This document shows, piece after piece, positions 33,013 to 41,857 of a stretch of DNA of 64,000 bases (position 1 is the stretch's first letter; each line of letters opens with the position of its first letter). This stretch comes from JAHELQ01 sp964491915 (lineage in GTDB: Bacteria; Acidobacteriota; Aminicenantia; UBA2199), in NCBI GenBank assembly GCA_964491915.1, contig CAZBHS010000031.1, forward strand, positions 8,371 to 72,370, given 5' to 3'. The notes under the pieces were generated by a model, which was not told the DNA's origin, did no database searches, and saw only the letters and a list, made by a program, of their open reading frames with translations. A program made the translations under genes and the position numbers.

Positions 33013-34950
33013 TTAAATTGAAAAAACGAGGCGAGCGGCGGTGGCCAGGATGATGGCGATGGTCAAGGTCAGTAATGTGATGGCTCCGGCTTTCTTCCAG
33101 CTCAACTCTCTGGCCAATACGGCGATGGTGGCGATACAGGGGACATAGAATGTGACGAATAGAGTGAAGCTGTAGATTTGAGGCGCGGTCATGACTTTCA
33201 GCAATTCGCCGGATTCGAGGCTTACATTCAATGCGGAGGCCAGTAGGAAGAGGGCCAACTCTTTTCTCATGATTCCAAAGACCAACACAATACCTACGGC
33301 CGCCGGAAGACCCAATAGCCCCGAGGTGAACGGCTCCATTGCGCTGTTGATGGATTCATGCCAGCGGAAATACTTGACCAACTCGAGAATGACGCTGCCC
33401 GCGATAATGAGCGGCCAGGCCACCACCAAAAATTCTTTCAGTCTGAACCAGGTTTTTTGGAGCACTGTCTTGATTTCGGGTGTGTGGTAACGGGGGATTT
33501 CCATAATCAAACCGGGACTGACTTCAGGAAACGCCATTGCCAGGAATTTGCCGGTGACGCCCAACACCAGGATGTTGATGACATAGATGACCATGGCGGC
33601 GTTAACGGAAACCAATGCGCCCACCAGGCCGAAGATGACAATCATGCGGGCTGAGCAAGGAATCATGGAGGTCAGGGTTGCGGTGATGAACTTATCGCGG
33701 GGAGACTTGAGGATTCTGGTGGCCAGAATTCCGGGGACCGTGCAACCATAACCAAGGATCATCGGTACGACGGACATTCCGTGCAAACCGATGCGGTGCA
33801 TGATGTTGTCGGTTAGATAGGCGATACGGGCCAAATAACCGGTGTCCTCCAGGATGGACAATATGATGAAAAACGGCAACAAAAAAGGAACCGCGATGGC
33901 GAGTCCGCCGCCGATTCCCTCCAATAGTCCGGTAAGACCCGATAGCGCCAGCGGCTGCGAGGCTAATTCCCGTTTCATAAAAAGGCCGATTCTTTCGATG
34001 GCTCCGGTGAATATCGGCTCGATAAAATCTCCAGTCTTGAATATAGTGAAAAAGATCAGGTAAAGAATGCCGACCAGAAAAATATAACCCAGGATTGGGT
34101 GCATCAGTATATTGTCAAGGCTTTGGCGGATGTCTTTCTTTTGGGCGCTGCCTACCTTCGCCACTTTTTCGAATATGTTGAAGGCCATGTTGTGGCGGAT
34201 GGAGGAGATGATGAATTCGCTCTTGTGATGGTGGTTTGATTCCAATCTGGCGAGGTGATTGTCGATTTCCTGTTTATGCTCGTCGTTCAGCTTTGGCTGG
34301 AGGTATTCCATAATCATCCGGTCCTTTTCCAACACTTTGATGGCCATGAACCGGGGATTCCAGCGCTCCGGGATGTTTTTCGCCTCTTCCAATTGGGTGG
34401 CGATGCGGCGGATGACCGGCTCGATTGTCGAATTGGTTGCGGTGATGCGGGGGATTGATTGTTCGAGCGCCGCCCGGCGGGCTTCCTGGAATAACTCGAA
34501 GATTCCCTCGCCTTTGCGTCCGATGGTTGGAATCACCGGCGCCCCGATGATTTTAGAGAGGGCGTCGATATCGATATGGAGACCTTTTCGTTTCACGTCG
34601 TCCATCATGTTCAGCGCGATGACCATCGGTTTTTGCATTTCCATCAATTGAAGCGTCAGCTCCAGGCTGCGGGACAAAACCGAGGCGTCGATGATATTGA
34701 TAATGACGGATCCGGGGTTCGCTGTAAACAGATATTGGGCGGCCGCCAACTCCGCTTCGTCCGATGTTTGTAGGGAGTAGGTGCCGGGGAGGTCCGTCAC
34801 CAGGATGTTTTCGTCTTCGATAACGATGTCGCCCTGGGTGTATTGAACGGTAATGCCGGGAAAATTGGATGCCACCGATTTATAACCGATGACGTCGTTA
34901 AAAATTGTACTCTTTCCACAATTGGGCTGACCAATCAGGATGAATTCCAC
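33013..34950 (-). CDS. feoB: Ferrous iron transporter FeoB
   Basis: 645 residues. N-terminal G domain: G1 GQPNCGKST, G3 DLPGTYSL, G4 NMMD. A cytosolic helical region follows, then the membrane core with two Gate-type repeats (VPFLLPFFIILSILEDTGYL, MILGYGCTVPGI, PCSARMIVIFG). The cysteines after GYG and in PCSAR are those usually conserved along the iron path. It begins 5 bases after feoA. It imports Fe(II), typical of low-oxygen habitats. Confidence 0.96.
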   Translation of the reverse strand: MEFILIGQPNCGKSTIFNDVIGYKSVASNFPGITVQYTQGDIVIEDENILVTDLPGTYSLQTSDEAELAAAQYLFTANPGSVIINIIDASVLSRSLELTLQLMEMQKPMVIALNMMDDVKRKGLHIDIDALSKIIGAPVIPTIGRKGEGIFELFQEARRAALEQSIPRITATNSTIEPVIRRIATQLEEAKNIPERWNPRFMAIKVLEKDRMIMEYLQPKLNDEHKQEIDNHLARLESNHHHKSEFIISSIRHNMAFNIFEKVAKVGSAQKKDIRQSLDNILMHPILGYIFLVGILYLIFFTIFKTGDFIEPIFTGAIERIGLFMKRELASQPLALSGLTGLLEGIGGGLAIAVPFLLPFFIILSILEDTGYLARIAYLTDNIMHRIGLHGMSVVPMILGYGCTVPGILATRILKSPRDKFITATLTSMIPCSARMIVIFGLVGALVSVNAAMVIYVINILVLGVTGKFLAMAFPEVSPGLIMEIPRYHTPEIKTVLQKTWFRLKEFLVVAWPLIIAGSVILELVKYFRWHESINSAMEPFTSGLLGLPAAVGIVLVFGIMRKELALFLLASALNVSLESGELLKVMTAPQIYSFTLFVTFYVPCIATIAVLARELSWKKAGAITLLTLTIAIILATAARLVFSI

Positions 34951-34955
34951 CGGGC

Positions 34956-35234
34956 CTACCCTTTAACAAGAATTTTTTGGGAGAGTCCAAATCCCAGGGC
35001 AATCTCCGAGCCCCGGTGAAGCACCACTACCGGGCCGTGAAAATGTGACTTGCGGTGAACTTTGATTATGTCGCCGATGTTTAGGCCGAGGCCGGTTAGA
35101 TTCATTCTGGCTCTGTGCCCGGCATCGATGTCTGTGATTTGAACTTCCTCTCCTGTTTGGCAATCCGATAAACTGCGGATTGTCCCTTCTTTATCTATCT
35201 GTTTCATATGTTTATCAGATTCTCGCAAAAACAT
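34956..35234 (-). CDS. feoA: FeoA family protein
   Basis: 92 residues: an SH3-like domain with DAGHRARMNLTGLGLNIGDIIKV, RKSHFHGPVVVL and a C-terminal GSEIALGFGLSQKILV. FeoA binds and modulates FeoB. The ATG at 35234 has GAGG upstream; MKQID at 35207 is an alternative start. It heads the feoAB operon and is preceded by a perfect promoter with an operator-like inverted repeat. Confidence 0.94.
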   Translation of the reverse strand: MFLRESDKHMKQIDKEGTIRSLSDCQTGEEVQITDIDAGHRARMNLTGLGLNIGDIIKVHRKSHFHGPVVVLHRGSEIALGFGLSQKILVKG

Positions 35235-35290
35235 GTCGTTTTTTCCTCAACTAGCTTGTCACCCGTTGCGCGGTGAAATAACTAAACTAA

Positions 35291-35319
35291 ATTATAGGCG
35301 TGCCTAACTTTTTTGTCAA
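35291..35319 (-). promoter_or_regulatory. Consensus sigma-70 promoter of feoAB
   Basis: On the minus strand TTGACA (35319-35314), exactly 17 bases, TATAAT (35296-35291). Both hexamers are perfect consensus, which normally gives very strong transcription and implies repressor control. Confidence 0.88.
35295..35306. promoter_or_regulatory. Probable DtxR-type operator in the feoAB promoter spacer
   Basis: Inverted repeat TAGGC-GT-GCCTA, extended on one side to TTAGGCACGCCTA on the minus strand. It resembles the TTAGG...CCTAA half-sites of DtxR/IdeR boxes. It lies between -10 and -35, touching the -10 box, so a bound repressor would block polymerase. A DtxR-family gene is directly adjacent. Confidence 0.65.
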
Positions 35320-35332
35320 GTCCCAAAATGGT

Positions 35333-35773
35333 TTATTTTGGGTTTGGCGTGTGATCTTTGAATGATTGCAACCACGATGCGTGGTCAGAGGGGCATGTCT
35401 CGATATAATGGATGAAATCGATGATTTTTTTGTAGGAAATATCGCTGATGTAATGCTCGATCATGCAGGCATCTTTTTCCGCCGCCTCGCCGTCCACGTC
35501 CAGGATTTCTCGTAGAAATCTCGCCAGCGTCCGGTGCTTTTCATATATCTTGAGCGCTTCAGCTTTGCCCGTCGCGGTGAGTTCTACGTAACCGTAATGT
35601 TCATGCTCGACAAATCCTTTGTCTTCCAATTTGCGCAGGGCTCCGATAACCGACGCCGACCGGACTTGCAGACGTTTTACCAGGTCCTTGACCCGGACGG
35701 TATCTTGAGTTTGGGAGATCATGTAAATTGATTCCAGGTAATCTTCTAGACTTTGACTCAGCGGTAGTTCCAT
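35333..35773 (-). CDS. DtxR-family iron-dependent repressor
   Basis: 146 residues: winged helix (LEDYLESIYMISQ, VRVKDLVKRLQVRSASVIGALRKLE) and dimerisation domain. It lacks the C-terminal SH3 domain, as MntR does. The metal-site motif reads CMIEHYIS, that is C-X2-EH as in DtxR/IdeR (Cys102, Glu105, His106), whereas MntR has Glu in place of Cys. This favours Fe(II) over Mn(II). It is upstream of feoAB on the same strand, with its own promoter. Confidence 0.88.
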   Translation of the reverse strand: MELPLSQSLEDYLESIYMISQTQDTVRVKDLVKRLQVRSASVIGALRKLEDKGFVEHEHYGYVELTATGKAEALKIYEKHRTLARFLREILDVDGEAAEKDACMIEHYISDISYKKIIDFIHYIETCPSDHASWLQSFKDHTPNPK

Positions 35774-35802
35774 TGTGTTGCCCTCAACTTAAGCATATTC
35801 TT

Positions 35803-35831
35803 ATTCTATAGACAAAACCGTCGCTTGTCAA
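35803..35831 (-). promoter_or_regulatory. Sigma-70 promoter of the DtxR-family gene
   Basis: On the minus strand TTGACA (35831-35826), 17-base spacer, TAGAAT (35808-35803), about 30 bases before the start codon. No TAGGC-type inverted repeat is seen inside it. Confidence 0.65.
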
Positions 35832-35851
35832 ATGCCGTGAACTTTTTGGGG

Positions 35852-35880
35852 TTGACAAGAGGGAAGAAGATTGATATGAA
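35852..35880 (+). promoter_or_regulatory. Possible promoter of the GNAT gene
   Basis: TTGACA (35852-35857), 17-base spacer, TATGAA (35875-35880), leaving a leader of about 100 bases before the ATG at 35990. Confidence 0.45.
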
Positions 35881-35989
35881 ATGAATTTACATGGTCTGAA
35901 CGTTAAAATATCCCGTTGGTTGGTTTTGAGTTTTCAAACGATTGTGATACTATGTCCCGTTACGCGAAATAGATGTGCAGGATGTTGGT

Positions 35990-36793
35990 ATGATCAGGAA
36001 ATTAACTGAAAAAGACCGGCAAGCGGTTATGGAATTTTTGCTGCCGGAAAAGGAATACAATATATTTATTATCGGCGATATAAAAAATCATGGCTTCTCA
36101 ACTGAATTTCAGGAGTTGTGGGGAGATTTTGACGACAATGGTCGGTATCGAGCTGTTCTTCTCCGCTACATGCGGAACGCCATTGTGTATGCGCCGGAAG
36201 ATTATCATGCGGCTCAGTTCGGGCGGATGATCCTGGAGCATCCGCAGATCAAGACCGTGATGGGAAAAACAGCGGTGATCGACAGATTGACGGTGGACGG
36301 ACGATTGAGCTACTCAAATGTAAGGACAACCTATCTGGCCCGGTTGGACCATCTGGATACCGGGGGACTGAATCGCGAAAACCAATCGGAAGTGCGCGTC
36401 GCAGGCCTGGATGATGTCCCGGCGATTGTCCAACTCCACTCTACTATCGAGGAATTCAACTACGATACGGTGGAAGAGAAATCCCTGGCGTTGAATCGGG
36501 ATCTGGAAAGCCGGTCGGGTCGCGCCTATATCGTCATGGAAGGGGGAAAAACGGTATCCACGGCTCTGACTACCGCTGAAAACAAGTTTTCCGCCCTTGT
36601 TCGCGGCGTCGCCACAGCGATCGACCATCGCAAGCATGGATTGGCCACCGCTTGCATGATCGTTTTGTGCCGGGATTTACAAACAGAGGGTAAGACCCCC
36701 TGTCTGTTTTACGATAATCCTTCGGCCGGATCAATTTACCGGCGGATGGGATTTCAGGAATTGGGAACCTGGCAGTTCTGTTTGTTACCGTAG
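35990..36793 (+). CDS. GNAT-fold acetyltransferase
   Basis: 267 residues starting at the ATG at 35990 with AGGA upstream; an in-frame GTG at 35975 is an alternative. The C-terminal half is the GNAT domain. VRGVATAIDHRKHGLATACMIVLC is the acetyl-CoA loop (motif A, here RKHGLA in place of Q/RXXGXG/A), and LFYDNPSAGSIYRRMGFQELG is motif B. The N-terminal half, MEFLLPEKEYNIFIIGDIKNHG, matches the partner domain of two-domain GNATs (FR47-like). The substrate is unknown. Confidence 0.82.
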   Translation: MIRKLTEKDRQAVMEFLLPEKEYNIFIIGDIKNHGFSTEFQELWGDFDDNGRYRAVLLRYMRNAIVYAPEDYHAAQFGRMILEHPQIKTVMGKTAVIDRLTVDGRLSYSNVRTTYLARLDHLDTGGLNRENQSEVRVAGLDDVPAIVQLHSTIEEFNYDTVEEKSLALNRDLESRSGRAYIVMEGGKTVSTALTTAENKFSALVRGVATAIDHRKHGLATACMIVLCRDLQTEGKTPCLFYDNPSAGSIYRRMGFQELGTWQFCLLP

Positions 36794-36801
36794 ACTGCCG
36801 G

Positions 36802-38148
36802 CTATTTCTCCATTTTCTTTTTTCCCATGTAACTGGGAATGGCGATAGCGGCCACCACGCCCGCTACCATTACCGCCGGCAATACCATCACCATATTGCC
36901 GAGGCCCATGGAGTGATTGAACTCAAATGTGAAGCCTTCATCGTTGACCTGGGTAACGCCATACAGCGCAATCTCTTTGGTGAATGGATTGAGTTTATTC
37001 ACCATTTCCTTGACTTCGGCGGACATTTTTTCATCCGACATGATGGCGTCTTCCTGCAATTTCAAAAATATTTTACCAAGTCTGGGGCTGACATAGCGGA
37101 TGCCGTTGCCCATTGACGGGATGCCTCTGGACATGCGCTCGAATTCTTCGGTTTTCACAAGCCCGTTCCCTTCTAATTCTCCCTCGATAATAGCATTCAA
37201 GATCTGATCGTTTGAGACCAGCATGAGCCGGTTTTTGGTTTGGACGATCTGCGGTTTCAGGGTAATCGGCACCGGTAGGGGAGGCACTGGGAGCGCTATT
37301 TTTTTGAGCCCCTCTTTTTCGGTTACCTGGGCCCCCGGTATCTTTTCCTTCAAAATTCCGAACAGGTAGTCGTTGGTGGTGCGTAACATGAACGCGGCGG
37401 CGGGTTCCGGGATCTCCACAGTCTTGCCTTTGGCGGGAATAGCGACCATTTTTTCCTTTGAGAGGGTGATGATGATCCCCGGTTGACCGTCCAGACATTC
37501 CAGAAGTTTGGCCGGATCGATCCCCTGTCCCTGGAGCATCGGTTCCACCATCCCAACTCCCTGAACCAGTTCGGGAATCCCTGAATCGGTGAGTTCACTT
37601 TTCATCCATTCCCATAGATTCTTTAGGCGGAAGTCGGAGAAACTGGCGAATACAGTGTCTGCCGGAAGTAGGTTCAAGCATTTCAGTTCATGAGGCGCCG
37701 ATCCGGTCATGTTCCATAATTTGCCGTTCCCTTTGTCTTTGGAATGGTGAATGGCAATGACATTGCGATCCAGCTTTTCGTCGATGGCGATGGAACTCAT
37801 GCCGATGCCGTCGATATCGAAAAAACCGCTGTTTTTGACGAAACTCAACATGAAGGTGAAGGCTTGTTCGGCTTCATTTGTTTTTGACTTTTCTTTTTCC
37901 ATGCGGGTGAGCGCCAGTTTTTTTAGATCTGTCAGAAATGTTTCGAGCGCTGCCATCGCTTTTTCGGTGCTCAAGAACATATAAAAATTTCCCTGGGGGT
38001 CGAGGTTTTTAGCCACATCTCCATACGAGGTCGCTTCGAAGGGAGCGATCGTCTGTTTCCCGGTTTTGGGAGTCTGTGTTTGGATGAAATAAAATAATAG
38101 ACCACCGATAACAATACCGATGATGAGTGGAATAAGGCTTTTTTTCAT
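36802..38148 (-). CDS. Membrane-anchored protein with pilin-like C-terminal helix
   Basis: 448 residues. N-terminal helix MKKSLIPLIIGIVIGGLLF anchors it, followed by a periplasmic domain of about 380 residues (DUF3352-like in layout: DTVFASFSDFRLKNLWEW, FEFNHSMGL). It ends in a second hydrophobic helix. The end of that helix, GVVAAIAIPSYMGKK, is like the end of a type IV pilin N-terminal helix (AAIAIPSY), but at the C-terminus and without the GFTLIE cleavage site. Function unknown. Confidence 0.7.
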   Translation of the reverse strand: MKKSLIPLIIGIVIGGLLFYFIQTQTPKTGKQTIAPFEATSYGDVAKNLDPQGNFYMFLSTEKAMAALETFLTDLKKLALTRMEKEKSKTNEAEQAFTFMLSFVKNSGFFDIDGIGMSSIAIDEKLDRNVIAIHHSKDKGNGKLWNMTGSAPHELKCLNLLPADTVFASFSDFRLKNLWEWMKSELTDSGIPELVQGVGMVEPMLQGQGIDPAKLLECLDGQPGIIITLSKEKMVAIPAKGKTVEIPEPAAAFMLRTTNDYLFGILKEKIPGAQVTEKEGLKKIALPVPPLPVPITLKPQIVQTKNRLMLVSNDQILNAIIEGELEGNGLVKTEEFERMSRGIPSMGNGIRYVSPRLGKIFLKLQEDAIMSDEKMSAEVKEMVNKLNPFTKEIALYGVTQVNDEGFTFEFNHSMGLGNMVMVLPAVMVAGVVAAIAIPSYMGKKKMEK

Positions 38149-38222
38149 TGTAATCTCCTCCTAATACTCAATGTGTACCTATTGTAAGGGAAATTGACAA
38201 AAAAATAAATAGTAAAGGAAAT

Positions 38223-39569
38223 TTATTTCATCATTGCCAGAGAACCCATGGGATCCCAGGGGGGAAGTACTTGTGGCGGTAACGACGCTGCGGTTTTTAA
38301 ATGGTCCGGGAGGTATTTTTTTTGGATGACCACCTGGAAATTGTATTGGTCGAACCAATCGTCGCTCATGACAAAAAAACCTTTTTCTCCCACTTTCTCT
38401 CCCCAACTGTTCTCCACCTTCCAGCGGTTGGGTTTGCCCTCGACAATATTTACGCCGGTAAACACCATGGCGTGGGTCAGTTGGCTTTCTCCGTAATCCA
38501 GGCGTTCTCCTTTGTCGAGGCCGAACGACAATTCCATGGCTTTTTCATAGAGAAACAAATCGCTAGCCAGAACGCCGGACTCCCTTTCCGCCATTTTTCC
38601 CACATCGCACCCAAACCATACAAGCTCATTGTCTTTGAGTTGCGCCATGGTAAGGTCTTTGAGAACCTGGTTCTCCACATTCAAATAAAGGACGTCGCGG
38701 CCTCCCCGGACATTGCCGAGGTATCGAACTGTATAGGTCCTGTCAAACGCTTTGTCGCCGGTGGGAGCGTTGATAACGCTCATATAACCGTCGAGGTCTA
38801 TGGCGACAAATTTCTCGAGGAATTCTTGTGGCGTTAATTGACGGTGGTTAAAATAATTGTTGTCTTTGTCACGGTATTCAAAATCAAAATTTTTCGGCGG
38901 TTGCCCCAGGAAATAAATCAGCATCCGGTAGAATTCGCTTAACATCTTTTTTTTTTCGGAGCGCATAGCCTCAAGAGATATTCCATCGCTGTGCATCCTC
39001 CTGAGTTTGGCGGAATCGCCCCTGAGTTTGCGGGTTAAAAGGCGGTTCATGATGAGTGATTGCTGGCTGTGATAGGTTTCCGGCATAACATATTTGGGAA
39101 TTACGCCATATTTTTTTACCAGGTTGGAGAACATGTCCCATTGCCCGCCGTCCTGTACGGGATCTTTTAAAAGCCACATAAAAAGTCTACTATCTATCGC
39201 TTCATCCAATGTTTCGAGAATATTTTCCAGAAAATAATTGGCTTTTTCCAGTTTGTCCCAGAACATCAGGTGGGTTTGAGATAGTTCGAAGTCTTTGATG
39301 TTATAGTCTCGCGATACTTTTTGCCTCATAATATTGAGACCGGCGAACAACCAACAGCGGCCGCTCTTTTTTTGTGATGTGATTTTGCCGGTTTCGATAT
39401 CGTGTGAAAAGGTAAATTGATTGCGCACGAGAGAATCATGATTTAACGCTACCGCCTGGATACCGTTCTTGATGATGGCGTTTTTTAATAGTTGCCGTTG
39501 AGGAATGCTATCGAAATTTTCCTGAAAGGTTGCCAACATTTCGGGCATAATCGCGTGGTCTTGATTCAT
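38223..39569 (-). CDS. pepC: C1B cysteine peptidase (PepC/bleomycin hydrolase)
   Basis: 448 residues. Catalytic Cys in SGRCWLFAGLN, catalytic His in LTHAMVFTGVN, Asn in VENSWGEK. Family segments include LSQTHLMFWDKLEKANYFLE and DGGQWDM. These are cytosolic aminopeptidases forming hexamers with an internal active site. The usual C-terminal extension reaches only a few residues past the last strand here (DPMGSLAMMK). Twelve bases separate it from the upstream 480-residue gene of unknown function. Confidence 0.92.
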   Translation of the reverse strand: MNQDHAIMPEMLATFQENFDSIPQRQLLKNAIIKNGIQAVALNHDSLVRNQFTFSHDIETGKITSQKKSGRCWLFAGLNIMRQKVSRDYNIKDFELSQTHLMFWDKLEKANYFLENILETLDEAIDSRLFMWLLKDPVQDGGQWDMFSNLVKKYGVIPKYVMPETYHSQQSLIMNRLLTRKLRGDSAKLRRMHSDGISLEAMRSEKKKMLSEFYRMLIYFLGQPPKNFDFEYRDKDNNYFNHRQLTPQEFLEKFVAIDLDGYMSVINAPTGDKAFDRTYTVRYLGNVRGGRDVLYLNVENQVLKDLTMAQLKDNELVWFGCDVGKMAERESGVLASDLFLYEKAMELSFGLDKGERLDYGESQLTHAMVFTGVNIVEGKPNRWKVENSWGEKVGEKGFFVMSDDWFDQYNFQVVIQKKYLPDHLKTAASLPPQVLPPWDPMGSLAMMK

Positions 39570-39584
39570 GATTTCTCCTCTATC

Positions 39585-41027
39585 TCAAAGATTGAGATTG
39601 CTTTTGATCCTGTTGAGCCGGCCCGGCAATTCGGGTATTAGCCGGTCCAGGAGTTTCAATGTTTTTTTTATCTCGACGATATTGACCTCTCCGGATAATT
39701 GGGAGACTTCCAGGTTGACAAGAATTTCGTGAAGCGTTTTGTCCAATTCCATCAAGCGCATCATATCGTCTTGAGGTAGTTCTTCCGGGAGAATCATTGC
39801 GGCGTCGAGATAACGTAAAAACTCGGAGATCTGCAGTTCCACGTCCAATATTTTTTTTCTGACTGTGGTCAAAGGCAAGAACGCTGATTCAGGATTGTAT
39901 TTCCTTTTTATTTCCTGATATTCCCGCCGTACCATCTTTTTGAATTCGCTGCAAATGTCGTCCGGCATAAACGGCTTTTCCAATCCTTTGAACAGATAAT
40001 TTTCGATGAATTTATAGCTATATCTCTTTTGTGAAGACAATTGGTCCAATACCAGGGCTCTCACCACAGTCAGGCTATTGTTGTTACCCAGGTATTGAAG
40101 CACTCCCTCCACGGATTCCAGGTCCGGTTGGGCGTGATCGTTCATTTCTACCGGGAAATCTGAGAATGAAGGATAAATTCCCAGGTCTTCCGGCGATTCA
40201 TCGGAGAAGTGGAGGATTTTGCGGCCGTCCGGCAGGGACGAGAGGGTGAAATCCTGCGATTGGATGATCAGCGGGGCGATTGAGTCTCCCGGCAGGGAAT
40301 ACTGGTTCCTGTCCAGGTAATAATAGGTGTATAGCAATTGTTTCTCGAGATTTGGATATTCTATGTCCATTTGCAGAACATCTTCAAGTGTTTTTTTAAA
40401 AAAGCGGTTGAATTTTTCTATCTCGAACTGGTGAATCTCGGAGTTTTCCCAGGAGTCGTAGGTTAATGTGAATACTCCGGGATCATCGAGATTGGTGTCG
40501 GCGATGATGCTGTCGCCGAAGACAAAATTGTGTCGTTTGTAAAACTGCCGCATATCGATGGCATCCACGAATAAATCCGAATCGTCATCCAAAATGTCTT
40601 CGATATTTTTGATGGGCATTCGTTCGAAATCAAGCAATGAAAAATAGATAATCATATGTTTGGCTTTGAGTTTAATTTCACGGGTTTTAAGGGGCTCCGC
40701 GGCGGAAACGTAAAAAAGGTCTTTTTGAGCCAGGGCAAATGGTTGAAAGGGAATGAACCGGTGGCCGGGAATCAGGATGCCTTCCTGAATTTCAAATTCG
40801 CTGGGTTTTATGCGAAAGGGGATTCCAGACAAAAAAGATTCTTTGGGATAAAACACACCGTCTTCCACGACAAAATCAGGGAGCGAGGTCAAGATAAAAT
40901 TTATATCTTCCTGGTTTTCCGGGGATTGGTCCATCCCGGTCGCCTGAATCAGGTCCAGTACGGTAAAAGGCGCTACAGCTTCTACAAGGTAATCGAGTAC
41001 CAAATCCTCTTTTTCGATATCTATCAT
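39585..41027 (-). CDS. Large soluble protein of unknown function
   Basis: 480 residues, starting at the ATG at 41027 (MIDIEKEDLVLDYL) with TGAGGA upstream. Its N-terminal 60 residues resemble a winged-helix module (VLDYLVEAVAPFTVLDLIQA, then DFVVEDGVFYPKES). The middle holds an SH3/barrel-like stretch (GILIPGHRFIPFQPF) and the C-terminal 150 residues are strongly helical with coiled-coil character. No signal or membrane segment. I do not recognise the family. It is the first gene of a pair with pepC. Confidence 0.7.
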   Translation of the reverse strand: MIDIEKEDLVLDYLVEAVAPFTVLDLIQATGMDQSPENQEDINFILTSLPDFVVEDGVFYPKESFLSGIPFRIKPSEFEIQEGILIPGHRFIPFQPFALAQKDLFYVSAAEPLKTREIKLKAKHMIIYFSLLDFERMPIKNIEDILDDDSDLFVDAIDMRQFYKRHNFVFGDSIIADTNLDDPGVFTLTYDSWENSEIHQFEIEKFNRFFKKTLEDVLQMDIEYPNLEKQLLYTYYYLDRNQYSLPGDSIAPLIIQSQDFTLSSLPDGRKILHFSDESPEDLGIYPSFSDFPVEMNDHAQPDLESVEGVLQYLGNNNSLTVVRALVLDQLSSQKRYSYKFIENYLFKGLEKPFMPDDICSEFKKMVRREYQEIKRKYNPESAFLPLTTVRKKILDVELQISEFLRYLDAAMILPEELPQDDMMRLMELDKTLHEILVNLEVSQLSGEVNIVEIKKTLKLLDRLIPELPGRLNRIKSNLNL

Positions 41028-41188
41028 ATTTATCCTCATCTCCGTATAGTGTACACCAATTGCCACTTTACTTCAATAACAGTGGGTTAATTTAATCGTT
41101 GCCGACCTGAAACAGGAGGTGGAAATAATAGACTGAAATTTCAAGAAACTATGGATGTTTGCGTTTTTGTAGAAATGAGAGTGAATGG

Positions 41189-41374
41189 ATGGCCAGGATT
41201 TCCCCGGTAGCGTGGGAAGTGTATTCGAATTCAATGAAGTCACTGCTATTGGAACCTTTTGCCAACGTGGCCCAATTATTTTATCAATGGTATCTTAAAG
41301 CCGCGGCCTGGGAGTTTGGACGGGAAAGCGCGGATATTCCTGAGTCTTTGGTTAACCTTGATCCCTGGAAATAA
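41189..41374 (+). CDS. Doubtful 61-residue ORF
   Basis: ATG at 41189 with GAGAG upstream; the frame is also open back to a TTG at 41159. The sequence looks helical (SMKSLLLEPFANVAQLFYQW) but matches nothing I know. It overlaps the last 23 bases of the convergent HIT gene. It fills the only otherwise empty stretch here (41067-41351), which shows no other signal. It may be a remnant or chance ORF. Confidence 0.25.
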   Translation: MARISPVAWEVYSNSMKSLLLEPFANVAQLFYQWYLKAAAWEFGRESADIPESLVNLDPWK

Positions 41375-41846
41375 AAGCCGGAAGTAATTGATCGTATAGC
41401 TCTGTCAGCGATTGAGCCACAACGCGGGTGTCGCTGATGACCGGCATGAAATTGGTGTCGCCGGACCAACGGGGCACCACATGCTGGTGGATATGGTCTT
41501 TGAGTCCCGCGCCCGCCACTTGACCGAGATTCACACCAATGTTCAAACCCTGGGGTTGCATCTCTTTTTTCAATATAGCGACGATTTCAGCGGTCAAGGA
41601 CATCCATTCCAATTGTTCGTCTCCGGTCATCAATTCTATTGTGTCGATATGGCGGTTGGCGGCGATCATCAAGTGGCCGTTATTGTAGGGGTAGCGGTTC
41701 ATGATCACCAGGCAATGGGTTCCTCTTTTCAGAATGAGATTATCCCGGTCCCGGTCCTCTCGCAATGCCTTGCAAATAAAGCACTCGTCGCTTTTTTCAC
41801 CGAGGATGTACTCGATACGCCATGGGGCCCATAATGGTTTTTCCAT
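41352..41846 (-). CDS. HIT-family hydrolase
   Basis: 164 residues. The histidine triad is in KDHIHQHVVPRW (HXHXH). The N-terminal ECFICKAL supplies a CX2C half of a zinc site. The start (MEKPLWAPWRIEYI) is typical of the Ap4A-phosphorylase-like HIT branch in bacteria and archaea. It would act on dinucleoside polyphosphates or nucleoside phosphoramidates. AAGGAG is well placed before the ATG. The peptidase gene ends 11 bases upstream. Confidence 0.92.
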   Translation of the reverse strand: MEKPLWAPWRIEYILGEKSDECFICKALREDRDRDNLILKRGTHCLVIMNRYPYNNGHLMIAANRHIDTIELMTGDEQLEWMSLTAEIVAILKKEMQPQGLNIGVNLGQVAGAGLKDHIHQHVVPRWSGDTNFMPVISDTRVVAQSLTELYDQLLPAFISRDQG

Positions 41847-41857
41847 TTGCTTTCTCC

